Shown: positions 24,301-39,300 of the stretch, in pieces
How positions within the stretch are numbered: position 1 is the stretch's first letter
How the letters are laid out: every line of letters begins with the position of its first letter
Origin: Solen grandis
Taxonomy: Eukaryota; Mollusca; Bivalvia; Adapedonta; Solenidae
Length of the DNA: 64,000 nucleotides
NCBI GenBank assembly: GCA_021229015.1
Contig: CM037777.1
Coordinates: forward strand, 56,242,089 to 56,306,088
Reading direction: 5' to 3'
Program-made: the position numbers and the translations under genes
Notes under the pieces: model-generated
What the model saw: the letters and a program-made list of their open reading frames with translations, nothing else
Told to the model about the DNA's origin: nothing
The model's database searches: none

Positions 24301-27300
24301 ACATCTTTTTATTTAATCAACCCAATAATTACTTAAATTGACTTGTATGCTTCAGTTTCAACAGACATTTAAAAAAATATAGAACCTCTGCCAATCCCAA
24401 GGTCAAGGTCAGACTAATACTTGAGATAGAAAAAGTGAAAGGTTAAAGGTCATGCACTTTAATCTTACATAGATGTGGTTGAATGATCACATGACGTCCG
24501 TTTCTTGATACTGCCACTGGGAAAAATGTCAACAAGCAAATGAAACAAGCTGTTATTTAAGCAAGAAATTAGTGACTATAAACAGGTCAAGGTCACTGCA
24601 GAGCAATGTTTCTAAAGGATCATGCACACTTTTACCTAAAATGATCAAACCAATAAACATCTGAATTGAGAGACAGGCTTTATAAAAGTATTGAAATTTG
24701 GGGTTGGGGTGGGATGCTGCTGAGGCAAATCAAATCAAAAACTCTTTTATATAGAAAATTTTTACACAATACCAAGCCCATAGGGTAGAATATACCTTGA
24801 CAAAAGGTGTACTGGTGAATTATGATGGAAAATTACATGGAAATTTGAAATCAAATGATGCTGCCAACAGTAGATTTAATGTGATCCTGTCACGAGAGAG
24901 AAACCTTGGTACCTGTCAAATAGCAACATGCACAGAGATTCTTGTATCAAGGATGCATGACACTGATATACCTGCATAGGTCTTTATCACAGTAAATGTC
25001 CCACATTAGGAACCCTTTACCTCATGAATATTCATGTACAAAATTATGAATTGATGAATATCAGTTGTCTTAGCTTTAAATGATATATGGAACTTTGCCA
25101 TGCAGACTGTGTAGAATCTGAGCTACAATATTGTAGGAGTAAATATAGGAGACCCTGTTACTTGCCTTAAATAGGTCTCCTCTGTTTGACATGTATTAAA
25201 ATAAATCTACATGAGGTAAAGGGTTGAACCTTTTGATATATTAGGTATTCAAAACACAAATTTAGTGCATACATTCTAATATCACACATAATTAGTTATA
25301 CATGTATAATATTTTCCCTTTTGTTTCCTTTTGTATGAAAGGAAGGGTTTCCTTTTGTAAAAGAAGTTATTATATCAAATATTTCTTTTTCGCGAAAAGA
25401 ACATTTAAGATATATTAAGAATGATATTCAACATAATTCTGATAGTTTAATACAATAACTGAATAAATATACATGAAATTGCAGAAAGCAAATGAATTGT
25501 GTGAGATGGTGAGGGAGGGGGGACATCAGATGTGTTGGGTATGTGTCTATTCTGAGGGGATCTGAATAACAGCACTTGACTAGCCAGCATACTGCAAACA
25601 AAGCAGGACACACTTTGGCAATGAATAACTCTCCACAGCACCTGTGGTTTAGGGAATTATTAAAGAAAACAAATGGGAATTAAGAATTATTCTCTTTTAT
25701 ATTTTACTGACAACTGAATTTTGAAATATAATCTACTGCTATCACATGTATTGTATGTTATGACATGTATTATGAATATGGGCAGGAGGCCTTTAGTACA
25801 ATAATATTGTACAAAAGGCCTCAGGCCATATAGTCATGTCTATACAGTATTGAATATGCATAACTATACAGTAATATGTCAAACTCAGTAATGAATATGT
25901 CATAACATACAGTACATGTGAATATGTCATAACATACAGTACATGTGAATATGTCATAACATACAGTACATGTGAATAAACACTGAATTGATTGAAATCA
26001 AAACAAGCCATTGCTGCAAACAGTACCTAGCACAAACAAAGATCTATCATGTGGGACAGAATACAGGATATTTCTGGATAAATTTGAATTTGTTCTTGGC
26101 ATAAGATATCTGTATGAAAGCTTCTGGGGACATGGTCAAAAGATTGTGTACATGACTTAAAATGTAAAGGATCTCAGATGCAATGTACTTGTCCAACCCC
26201 AGAACTACTGAGAGGAAGAACATGTAGTTGCAAAAAATGATTTCTGACACAAAAAGAACTGTCTGAATTAAAACATTATAGGGATATAATTATGTTTGTG
26301 ACTAAATTTTTGATGATGCAAAAGCATGTATTAAGGCATAATTTTAATCTTTAATTGCAGTCAGTTATCTCTATTTTTATATGTTGCTTTAATCTTATTT
26401 TACATTATCACACAATTCATTAAATTTCATAAAATTACAAACACTTATCGGCATTCTGACCATGATCTGGAGTAAGGCACAAATTCCTATCCAACACACC
26501 TGTATTATAGAGTTGTTGAAACACATACATGTATTGCAGCTGGTGTAAACTGTCTTTCTCAAAATAATTTGTTTTGTGGTCTTGTACTTTTTTTTTTCTT
26601 CAATTTATTGAATGGCTACTGATATGCTTGTTACACTCATATATCTGACAGATCTGTAACCATGGCAACACAATAAGCAAATCACAGTTCTGAGAGTTAA
26701 GGCAAAGCATTAAGCGATCACCTTCGGAGCCATTTCCTTATTTTTTTACGTCGGAAAAATGATGACCTTTTCCTAGGAAAATTAAAACAAAAGGAAGAAA
26801 TAATATGATTTTTTAACAGACTGTAAGAGATGTTTTGGTCCTTAATATCAAAATAATTACTAGTTATTCACCTTTCTTAAAACAACACTAGTCTAATTAA
26901 CTTTTGATAAAGACAGCAAATTATAAGTGTACTAACGAGTCATTGAAAATACATGTAATCCAGCTGGTACAAAATGGTATAGCCAAACACAACTAAAAAC
27001 ATACACTTACAAATAAATATCAAAGACCAATTTAAGTATATCATAATTTCATAAGTCAATGTTCAACACCAGTAATTTACATATGCAAGAAGCTCTGCCA
27101 ATTAAAATTCAGCCCAATGCAAACATGAACCAGTGACAAATTAAAACGAGTAAGCCTGTGCAATCCATCAGTGATGTTGCAGTTAATGTTTTCATTGCAG
27201 TGTTAGCACAATTAACTAAGAGACAATCAGGTCATGACACTTGTTAATGTCACATTTACTGGCAATACCAAGCATTTCAAGATCCACAGGATCACCTCAG

Positions 27301-30300
27301 ACAGGGGAAAAACAGCACAAGCATTATTGAAAAGTGAGACTCTGATTAAAGGATCCAAGGCTTTGTACAGCACAGTACAGTATAGATAATCATAATACTA
27401 AGCTAAGAAAGTTGTTGTTTTGGGGTCTACCATTGTTTTCAAGTGTATTTCAGTCATACAGTGATGCCTAGAGAGGCCCACCAACCTTTTGCAAGCCAGC
27501 TGGAGGAGTTCTTTTCTTGAAATGTCTGAGAGACCAAAGCTGGACTCAAACCCATAGCAGTGAGAGGCTTAGTTTATAACTATAACCACTGGGTCACATG
27601 GGCCCCTGAGCTGAGAAAGAGAGACCAAAAACCTTATTGAATTCAATACTAGAGTAGACAGAATCCTAACCCTTTACCTCATAAATATTCATGTAAAATT
27701 AATGACTTGAAAAATTACTGTTTAACTGATCTTTAAATAGCTTTTGAAAACAGTGGTTTTGAATTTGTCAGTACAGACTGCGTAGAATCACAGCTACAAT
27801 ATTTTATGAGCAAACAGGAGCAGTCTGATCTGGGTCTGCTCTGTTTGCCAAGGCAGCAAAAGACATCTACATGAGGTAATGGGTAATTCAAGAACAATTT
27901 TAGAGAACAACAGGAAGCATCCCAGTGAATTACTGTTTTTATTTTGACCTTAACCCTTTCCCTCATATAGATTCATTTTGACGCACTCAATAGGTACCAT
28001 ATAAAGCCTGATCTGCAGAACCTTACCAAATTTAATTACAAAATCCTCATTTCCAGACCACTGAGAAGCAGCGAACAGCATAAAACCTGATCAGCCTGCA
28101 AGTTACTCACAGGCTGATCTGGTTTTATGGCTGTTCGCATAGGTCTTTTCATGGTTTCCTCTATGAGGGAAAGGGTTAACTCAAATTTACGCACATTGCT
28201 CCATTAAATTTCCAAAAAATACTAACTAAGTGACTGTATAAATGATAGTTATTATGTAATGTATGATTCTGTGGACCATAATGGACGATAACAAGACATT
28301 CAGAAAAATACTTTTAGAAAAAAATTTTAAGAGCAAATGTAAGAATATAACCACTTAATAAATACATTTAAAGGTAGGTCTAATAAACACACCTTCAATC
28401 AGCATTTCATTTATATCTGATAAATAAATATATATTCCCATCACCTATCCATCATAAATATCACTAGTACTGGTATTTTTTTCTCCATTGGAACCCCTCC
28501 CCTCCTTTTTTTAATACATGTCCTGCTTTTGTTCTGACTTGTTTTAGCATATTTAAAAATATTAATTTATTATTATTATGACTTAAGCATTAAAGTGTGA
28601 GGGACAAGCAATTACACATATGTGAAACACTGTTAAAAAGCAAAATATATATATCACGTATATTAATGGCCTGAAAGCAAATGAGATGTGTTAGATCAAT
28701 TAAGTCATGATAGAATATAACTTGTACTCACAATGTGGGAACATCTGATGTTGACAGGATCAGACGGTTAGCTGGAAAGAGACATAGACGAAAGGTTTTA
28801 TAGGAGAAACATAATATGATAAGACTGTTTAGATGATTGTGTATAACTGTATCATATATTCATGTTATGATGTTTTAGTCTTTTAACCCTTTCCCTCATA
28901 TATACTCATTTTGACGCCCTCAATAGGTATCACATAAAGCCTGATCTGCAGAAAACCACAGTTAAACCTTACCAAATTTAATTACAAAATCCTCATTTCC
29001 AGACCACTGAGGAGCAGCGAACAGCATAAAACCTGATCAGCCTGCGAGTTACTCGCAGGCTGATCTAGTTTTATGCTGTTCGCATAGGTCTTTACATGGT
29101 GTCCTCTATGAGGGAAAGGGTTAACTGTTTGTATAAGATGTCCCATAGCCTGTGATACTGGGAAATGTTGGTGAATATAAACAGCATACTGTTCTAGTGA
29201 CCATACCAAAAACAAATATACAATTGACAGTTGTCAAGTTATATGTTAGAATAAAAGGTATTTAACATATATCATGGTTTGTCAAAACGCTATGTTGGCC
29301 TTTGTCAAGTGTATTCGATCACCATAAATTAGTTTGGGTACCAAAATAATTGCTTCAGACTGGTAGTCAACACTTGTTCTGGTTTCAAAGACTTATTAAG
29401 TTTTTGCCTTGCTAGGTTGCAAAGTATGGCAGGCCAAGCAATTAATCCTTTACCTGTGTACAATAGACAAATATCCTTAAGCTGATGCTGCTTTTGATTG
29501 ACAGTGTTTTGAGCATTCTACAGAATTACACACAAATTGATAACTTACAAAGCTGAAATTAAAAATGCCTGGCAGAAGAGATTAGCAATGAGCCCAGATA
29601 TAAAAATCTGTATTTCATTCACAAACTTATCAAACCAATCCATCATTTTCAAAAGTCCTGCATACCGGTACTTTTTTTTTACATACAGTTTAGTAATACT
29701 GCTTTCCTGAGATATAATCAACATTATCAGATTACAGAGTAATTTAAAACTTGGATATTGGAACTGTTCTCAGGAGAAACTAAAACTTTGATAACAATGT
29801 AATTGTTTCATGCAAATGCATTTTCACAGCATGCCTGAATCTGACTTTACTCTCAGCATGCAAGAAAACTGTCATAAATAAATAATTGTTGAGTTCTAGA
29901 TAGCACTGAAATGCCCAAATGTGTTTACCCCTTTCCCTCATATAGACTCATTTTGACGCACTCAATAGGTACCATATAAAGCCTGATCTGCAGAAAACCA
30001 CAGTTAAACCTTACCAAATTTAATTACAAAATCCTCATTTCCAGACCACTGAGGAGCAGCGAACAGCATAAAACCTGATCAGCCTGCTAGTTACTCGCAG
30101 GCTGATCTGGTTTTATGCTGTTCTCATAGGTCTTTTCATAATGTCCTCTATGAGGGAAAGGGTTAAGTAACTACCACCAGAGAGGTCAGGCTTGAACCTT
30201 CAACGACTACCTAGTTCTTTGACATTTTAATCTATGTATCCAGAAGACAATGATAGTTGTATGCATACAGATTTCTTGATTATTTTTTTGCCCCATGGAA

Positions 30301-33300
30301 TTGATATACTACATGTAGCAAACTACTTGCAATAAATTAAAAATAAAACTTTCTTGGTAAGCTGCCAAGATGACACTGATGATGGTTATCATAAGACAAA
30401 GAAAGGGGAAGAAAAGACTAAGACTATTCAGGAATATAAAATGAATAACTGCAATAAAAGGATAGTGATTATGTAATGGGTGAGGAAGTAATTTGTTTAA
30501 GAATTATTTTCCATTGAATGTATTTTGTAACTCTGGCACTATCATCCTATGACAAACAATCACACAAACATTTCTAGCCTCTGGATCTCACAACTACTAC
30601 AAATGCACATGATCAACAAGCAGTTAAGGCACATGTTTATGGATACAAATAATCTAGCACACATTTTTCTTAAACTGCATTCAAAACATGACAGGAGATG
30701 AATTAAGGCTAGGTCAAACATGCACACACACACACATTAAATTTCTGATACATTCAAACATTACAAGTCATTCATACATATATACACACAGAACGTTTAA
30801 TGTTATTGAAGGTCCAAGAATATGTATACAGGTATATATATATACAACATGAAACATTTGTCACTTATGTCTTAGAATGAAGGCATTTGTATCAAGGTGA
30901 ATACATTTGCCAGATACCAAACTCTTTACTGAAAACTTTAGAGGAGTACATCTTAAACAGCAAGTTATGGCAAGTTGGGGCAAGGCAGGATAGGATATCA
31001 GGGGTAAGAAGACATGCTGAGAAGCAAACCCAAAGTGGATGGGTTATCCATTTAAAGTTGCATCTATAGCTGAAGCAATTTAATCTGGACTTCAGACATA
31101 CACAGGTAGAAAACTGTTGTTGATACTCAAATGCCAACAGTATCATTGTTGTTAATTTAATGACAACAATTATCTCCATGTCTTCAACATTTCTCAGAAC
31201 AGAGGAATATATCAAAGGGCAGTACAAATATTAAAGCAATGTGAATGCATGGAACAATCCTTAACCCGTCCAGAATAAACCCAAAGGTACTGCAAATAAG
31301 GTCATAACTGTAGCCTTCCTGATCTTATTAACAAAGCAGGGTTGGTAAAAGTCTGTGGTTACAGTTCAGGGCCTAGCTGTTACGGCAAGCAGTTGATATA
31401 GGACAGGCACAAACAAACCACACTAGCTGGGATGCAAGTCAGTCCTGGACACACACTCACCAGAAAGTTTAGTGTTCTCAAACTCTATTTTCTCTACTGG
31501 ACATTGATACCCTATAGGAAATAATAAACATTTAACAAATCAGTGTTTACTCATGTCGCATACTTTTGCTGCAGATAAGTCATTTTAATTGAATAAAGAT
31601 AGAAAAAAGTTGTCTTGATGCCACTGTGATTAGACCCTTAATCTGCATAATTTATTACACTATACCTGTTACTTTAGGGAGAGGGTCAGAAACTTGGGCA
31701 TTTTAACATCATAATGATATACAGATTAATTTTTACAAAGAAATTCACTAAATTGCTTAACAAATTAAATCTTGGAAGAAATGTATCCTAAACCCTGCCT
31801 GTGAGTGACTTGTGTGTTTTTTTTGTTTGTTTTTTTTTCTTCTTTTTTTTGCAGCGTAAACATTTAATTTACCATTACAGCTAGTACCAGAATAAAGTTA
31901 TATCAAATCTGATAGCGAGTAATGGAATTTAAAATGTGAGTGATTCCTTTCTTTTTAAACCAAATCCCAAACAAACACACACACAAACATATCAAGGTGC
32001 TGATTAATATGTCTCTATTAAAGCGAGGTGTTATGTCCAAAGTGTGAGCTTTACTGGTGTCATTCAGAGGCATCCTGTGTACGAGCAAAACATTTGCCTT
32101 ATTATCCTGATTTTCATTTTCTTATCAGAACACCTTTCATACCATAATATTCTTGGATTTTATTTTAATAAAAAAATTTAACACTGTCATTTAAAGCAAA
32201 GGTACCCGACCCGGTACGCTGCTGCCCATTATAAAAAAAAAAAATAATAATTCAATGACCTTATATATACGGTAATAAGAAGGTAGGACCATGATCTCTT
32301 CCGACCAAACACGTTTTCGACTTTGCGAACTGTTGTAGCGCGATTTGTTTGACTAGGGGGAGTTTTTTGTACCTGATTGTCTTTATTTATCCCTTCCATG
32401 CAAAATAAGACCAATTTTATGAAAATCCACCAAATTTCAAAGGAGTTACAGCAATTGAAACATGATGTACGTTTTCAGTGGAAGAAGTTACCTACCTTCT
32501 AATTATATAATTATAAGGTCACTGAATTTTTTTTTTTTTTTTTTTTTAAAGGCAGCAGTGTACCGGGTACCTTTGATTTAAAGTATATAACTAAGCCTTT
32601 ATTGTGTACATATATACTACATACTATACAGCAAAAACTGTCTTTTATGTGGTTTGTGTCAGCTCTGACCTTTATTCTTCTCTATAACAGATGTTACAAA
32701 TGTAGCAGTGAAGTAGGAAATATGTTTGTATCATATATGTACAAGTTTTATTAATAAAGAACAGCATTACCTGAGAATCAACTAAAGAAAGGATGTAATA
32801 ATTTAAGTATGTACACATTTATAAAGAGATAAGATATTTTATTCACAAGATATTGAGAACTGACCATGAGATTTGCTCTAAGTGCATATGGAAATGGAAG
32901 AAGAAGGAATAGGTTTATGGTCAATCCTCTATATAGTGTAGTTTTCTAAAAATAAAAGTTTCAGACCTGGGTGGGATAACCTGACAAAGCTAACATTTTC
33001 TTTCCTGTATTCTATTTTATCAGATCAGAAATAAAAATAAAATACTGGAAAATTTTCATTATGTATTTTGAATTAGACCTTCAATGAATATTTTACAATA
33101 TAAAAAAAAAACATTTGCTGACCCCATTTGTAAGCGGTAAGGCAATAAATCATTTTGCTGACATATGATACCACTATATGTTTTTGTTCAATAAACTAGA
33201 TTATTGCAACAAAACCAATATTGGGCTGTGCACTAAAAATTTTATACGTAAAAAGTTGAGCTATAACTGAAAGTAATAGATGCCATTATGACCACTTTGT

Positions 33301-36300
33301 CCTACATAACATCAAAAATCTCTAAGGTGGCCATTTTTTTTTTTCTAAAAGAAGGGAGAAAGATTTGGTTAAAATTGACCTGAGAGTTATGGCCCTTGAT
33401 GGAAAACTTAATACATGACCACAATCAATTTCAAATTACCAATATTCAAGCCAATACTTTCCTTCCTTTAATTTAAAAGCAAATGTTAGGAATTATTTTA
33501 CATTAAAATGAGCATGTGATAATGATATAGTGTCCAATGATCAATGAAATTTTATCAAAGATCTAAACTACATACATAGACCAATAAATTAAATCTAAAC
33601 ATTCCTGACAAAAAAAGACAAAGTTGAAAGTATAAATAAATTGGATAAATAAGCTTTGCTGAGCAGAAGGCATGACACCAGCAAAAGTTTCGAGAACTAT
33701 AAATAATTTTGCTTAATATCAATGGCAGAAGAACAAATATGGAAAGAGTGTAATTTTAACACACTGTAATACACACCTAGTTCACTGACGTTGATGTTCG
33801 AATACACAGGTCCAGTCCCAGGTCCCCGCCCAGGGATGCCACCAAAGTTCCGCCGCAGATGGTCGGGTTGTAGCCCGCTGGCTCCACCGTGGTTGACATG
33901 GTTGGATTGGTTGGAGTTAAGGGACTCTGAGCTGCCACTCACACTGTTACTGGTCTGAGTCTCAAAACCTGTGGATACACCAACACGGTTACGATCAATA
34001 CCTGAATCTAAAAATCTCTAGCAACTACTGAAGATTAAGAATGACGAGTGCAAGATAACTAAATACTTCTTACGACAAATGGGACTGGTAGCGACCAGAT
34101 TAGTCTCAGATAGGTTTTTGTGCCTCACTGTGATTGAATTCGATTGCACAACCTGTACTGTTTTCTGCAACTATCAAAGATCAAGAAAGACCATCAATGA
34201 CTGGTCATGTGACTTTTTAAGGACCACTGAAGACTAGCAGTTGCAGGTTGTCTTTTCCACGTAATAACTTGTTGCAAGCTGTAATGTGAGTGGTCCTTAA
34301 GCTGAAGACAAAATTTGCAAACATATCATTTACAGACTGACAAATGGACCAACAAATCAATACAAGTGCTAATACTGAAGCTTATGCATGCCTCCACTAT
34401 ATACAGAAATTCAACTTGATACTTGTAGAGGATATTGAACTTATATAAAATGGGACAGGATGCAATGGAAAAACACATTTCCATATAGCCCCCACTTTAC
34501 TTTGTGAAACAGGGGTATAATTTGTATAATAAAAAATAATAATTAGACAGAAAGAGGACTGAAAAAAAGGCATGCGAGAGACATCTGGAGAACCTACTGC
34601 CTGTGGTGGGGTTATACACATCAACAGGTCTCATCTTGCCCCGGTTCTGTGGAAACTGACCATACGGTGGGCCGGGCGCCTGGTTGGCGTACGGTCTAGG
34701 AGACTGCTGGACACTCATGGCTGTGGCAGTCACGTGGGGCTTGACTGGGTGTCCAGTTGGAGGCCCCGGGGCAGCAGACTTGGGGCGCTTCACAGCATTG
34801 TGGTGGTTTCCACGTGTTAGGTTCGTACGTAGCTCAGGATCTTCCGGGGCTTGTTTGAATATCTGTAAGAAATATATACAAAGAATTTAATCTCCTGAAA
34901 CATGTTATTCTTAAATTTCTTAAAGCAGTTTACACAATTCCCACTTTATGGGAGGAACATATTAATCATAATATTATGAAATGACATGTTAACTTTTAAA
35001 GTGAGTCTCCAAGCTCCCAACTTCCAAATCAGTATAAATCTTCAAGAAATAAATCCCCCCCAAAAAAAACAATTACATTATAAAAGATACGCTGCACTTA
35101 AACGAAACTTAACATTCTATTGAACCATCTTTTACCCAGTCTATGATTAACTCACCATGTCATAATTATTGATGAGTATCTCTATGACGATGTTACAAAA
35201 TTTGATGTCCATAATGGCCGCCACTGTCTCTTCCTCCGGTCTCATCAGCGTGGGACCAAAACATACACCCAGGTTGGCCACCGTCATCAAGTTCTTGCCA
35301 GCATTTCTAGATACCCTGAAAAAGGAAATCCAGGCTGGGGTTAAATGCAAGTCCTATTGTAAGTATGGCCAAAAAAAAAGGAAAGTTCTGTTTCAGGTCT
35401 CCAGCCTGAAAAAAAGGAGGGTCGGTATGTAGGGATATGTTTTTTGTTTTGTTTTTTCCCCATTATTTGAAATGCACTTTGCTCTTGTTAAAAAGTAGAG
35501 CTATCAGTAAAATGGTGAATAACCCTGCTACATTATCTTGTTTCAACTATATGAAAATGATACCTAACTATTTGTAAAACAGAATTACCAGACAATTCCT
35601 ATTAAGGTGAGGGAGGTGGAGGGTCAGGTTGGGTTTATTTCATAGGTACCCATATATACACCTGGGTGGAGTGGAACAATTAACAATTAGCAACCTTACA
35701 GAGATTAAAACCAAGGACATGTGATCAGGAATTGTGTATCCCATCATCCCGCTCCTCCTTTAATAAAAGGGGGATTTACTATTACCCAAATAGTAGTCCA
35801 AAGGTAAGAAAACAAGTAACTGGTGTTGTATGCAACACATAAAGTCCCCTACCGGCTCCACCTTGACTCAATATGGTAATCAATCCCATTTTTTGCCATA
35901 TTTTCACTATTTCCGTTACCATAGCAACCACAATTTTAGTCGAAGAACAAAAATAAAATGACGTGCATAATCTACACATTGCCATCTAGTCATATACCAA
36001 GTTTCATCAAGTTAGCTTGCTTAGTTATCGCGGGAACCCATTTTTGCCATATTTTCACTATTTCCGTTACCATAGCAACCACAATTTTAGTTGAAGAACA
36101 AAAATAAAATGACGTGCATAATCTACACATTGCCATCTAGTCATATACCAAGTTTCATCAAGTTAGCTTGCTTAGTTATCGCGGGATCCCATTTTTGCCA
36201 TATTTTCACTATTTCCGTTACCATAGCAACCACAATTTTAGTCGAAGAACAAAAATAAAATGACGTGCATAATCTACACATTGCCATCTAGTCATATACC

Positions 36301-39300
36301 AAGTTTCATCAAGTTAGCTTGCTTAGTTATTAAGTTATCGCGGGATCCAGATTTGAGCGGACAGACAGACAGACGGACGGACGGACAGACGGACGGACAG
36401 ACGGAGGGCAAACCTATAGTCCCCTCCGGTGTGAACACCGGTAGGGGACTAATAAATCATTTGAACAATAAGTGAACAGGCTACTAAAGTAACATTTGCT
36501 CTTCTTACATGTTATATTAAAGCCACTTAGTAAGGTTGTAGAAATGGTGTCATGTAACTTACCTGCGTAGGTGAGCAATGATGATTTCCAGCATTTCAAA
36601 GTTTGACTCAGGCAGCTTGTGTACCAAGGTGTGAATGTCGTGTAGTCGTAATGTCGGGGAATCACGTTCTGAAACATTCACGTGTGATACACAAAACCTT
36701 CCACTGTGATATATTTTAAAAAAAATTACTCTTATTTCAGTGATGAAGTTGACAGATATTCTTGAGAAAAAAAACTGTAACTGGAGATCTGAAGACAGTT
36801 AATTCTAAAAACTTAATTTCATACTGCATTCTTCCTGCAATGCCTCTTTAATATTGACACGTATATTCCTATATATAACTCAATAATTATTGCACACAGC
36901 ATTAAGGTAATACATCCATCATTAAATTGTGATCATGGTCCATCAAGTGATCATGAGGATTTTATGGTAAACATACACCTTTATAGACTTTGTACAAAAG
37001 AGCCCTCGGGGGCCGCCATGGCCGAGCGGTTACAGTCGTGGACTACAAATCTCTCAGCCCCTCACCGCTGTGGGTTCGAATCCCGGTATGGACTTCGGAT
37101 TTTTCATGTGAGGAAGCCTTCCAGCTGGCTTGCGGTAGGTCGGTGGTTCTACCCAGATACCTCTGTGTACTCGGGGTCTTCCTCCACCTTTAATTAGCTG
37201 GATGTCGCTATATGATTGAAATACTATCGCAAAAGAGCCTATAACTCCAAGTCAATGGATGCTTACACCTGCACTGAAGTCTTTTTAAGCATTTGAAGGA
37301 CCATGATTATATTTCAATGATGGATGGATTACCTTAAACATGATGTATGTGTGTGTGTGTGTGTATATACATATATGTATTGAGCAAAAAACACTCACTT
37401 GCAGCAGTTATAAAGTCAGGGTGGAGTCTGAATGTCATCAGAGGTTCTGGCAGTGACCTGCAATACACCATACATGCTGGTACACAGTTACATGTAACCA
37501 TGGTTCTATATTTAGTGGCAATGTTTATTTGCTTATGGTTTATTGTTCCAAAAAAAATTTTTTTTTTGTCATTTTGGGACTTTCATATACATGAAACAGA
37601 CAGAGTGCTGTTTCAATTCGAAACCTGATGCTGAAGACAAGTGGCACAATACCACGCCTACTCATATCACCCTGACACTGGGCCATCTTGTCCTGGAACT
37701 ACCCTTATATGTTGAGCTCCATGCAAGAGAGATATACCAGTGCCATCTTCATCGACTGCTGGTATGCTGCCATTGGGTGTTTGACCTACAGATTACAGGT
37801 CAGACATTCAAACCACGCCGTCGGGCCAGTCCAATTGTAAAGTAAACATAGGTCACAAAACAGAGAGGGGAAGGTGTATATATATTCCTGATTAATATAC
37901 GGCTCTATTTTTACTTTTGATAAATAAACTTGAAACTTGGTAGTAAAATTAGGGCAATTCCACTAACACTGTCATTTTAAGACTCTATTTATACCTAAAT
38001 CCAGAAAATAATAAAATCTTTTTTCCACAAATTATTTTTAATTGTGTTTATGGTCAACATTTATATAATAATAAAAAAGTCCAATACACAAAATTGCCTT
38101 ACCTGAGATAATTTTTGACAGCACTAGTGATGGTTTTTATTTCATATTGTTGGGTGTCATTAAGATCCACTTTGTCCGACTTCTTCCTGTCCAGACCAAG
38201 GCTTATTAGCTTGTTGACCTTGGAGTTGACCCCCACCACCCTGTATAGGCCCTGATCATCTAGGCCTGCAACACACAAACATGAACACTGCTCAGGACAG
38301 GTAGTAGAATAGCAGTGAAGTGGTACAATGAATTTTTCTTTGCCATGCAGACTGCACAGAATCAGCTACAATATTGTATGAAAAAACAAGGGAGACCCAA
38401 CCTGGTCTTTCTATGCATCAGAACAAGTCCATATGAGGTAAAGCAGTAAAACAATAAGCAGACACTATATACTGAGTAGAAAGCTTAGCTTGCAAATAAA
38501 GTTACCATGAGAATTATTTATTTAAACTGACTACTCTAGAAAGACTTCACTTACCTTTATTTTCTATTGCACTTATACACTTTTTAATAAAACTGAATCC
38601 TATGTCATCAAGTGATGCTGTAACAGAAAAAATAACACTGGAGATAAGCCAAATAAAAACATCTATAAAGAGTGTTTTTCAATGTTTGAATTGTGAAAAA
38701 AGGGCTACTATATTGATATATCATTAAAACATCACCAACAAGCAAGTTGGATATATCATTAAAACATCACCAACAAGCAAGTTGGATATGTCATTAAAAC
38801 ATCACCAACAAGCAAGTTGGATATATCATTAAAACATCACCAACAAGCAAGTTGGATATGTCATTAAAACATCACCAACAAGCAAGTTGGATATGTCATT
38901 AAATCATCACCAACAAGCAAGTTGGATATGTCATTAAATCATCATCAAGTAAGTTACAAATATTTCCTCTCAGTATCAGAGGAACATCTCTATTTTTTAT
39001 TTCATTTTACCACAAAGAAATGTATTTCACAGATGATAAAGAGTGGTACTTACAATCTTCAGAATTGCTATGTGGTTTGTTGTATATCTGAAACAGAGAG
39101 AATCTCACAGCCTCAGAACATTGCATCTTAATGAATGTACAGAAAAGACCTATTAAACAAAGATTGGCAACAAGTCTAAATCTCACAAGAGCATGTAACA
39201 AATTGTCCAATTCTCGCAAAGCCATGTTTTCAAATATCTCCTTTATTATTGAAAATATGGGAAAATATATTGTATCTTACTATATTACATCACATTACCA

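Noticed and set aside
25793..26011. Minus-strand frame with repeated YSHVLYVMT
   Set aside because: It comes from three tandem 27-bp units (a multiple of three), so the peptide repeat is a by-product of the DNA repeat.
30887..31227. Frames on both strands between exons 20 and 21
   Set aside because: No recognisable domain and no fitting splice sites; overlapping frames on both strands are expected by chance.
37006..37085. tRNA-Leu-like sequence as a functional tRNA gene
   Set aside because: It continues into a SINE body shared with five other copies in the window and does not fold with a proper acceptor stem, so it is a SINE head.
38713..38947. CRISPR-like array of regular repeats
   Set aside because: The units are directly adjacent with no unique spacers, and the sequence is an animal intron; it is a minisatellite.
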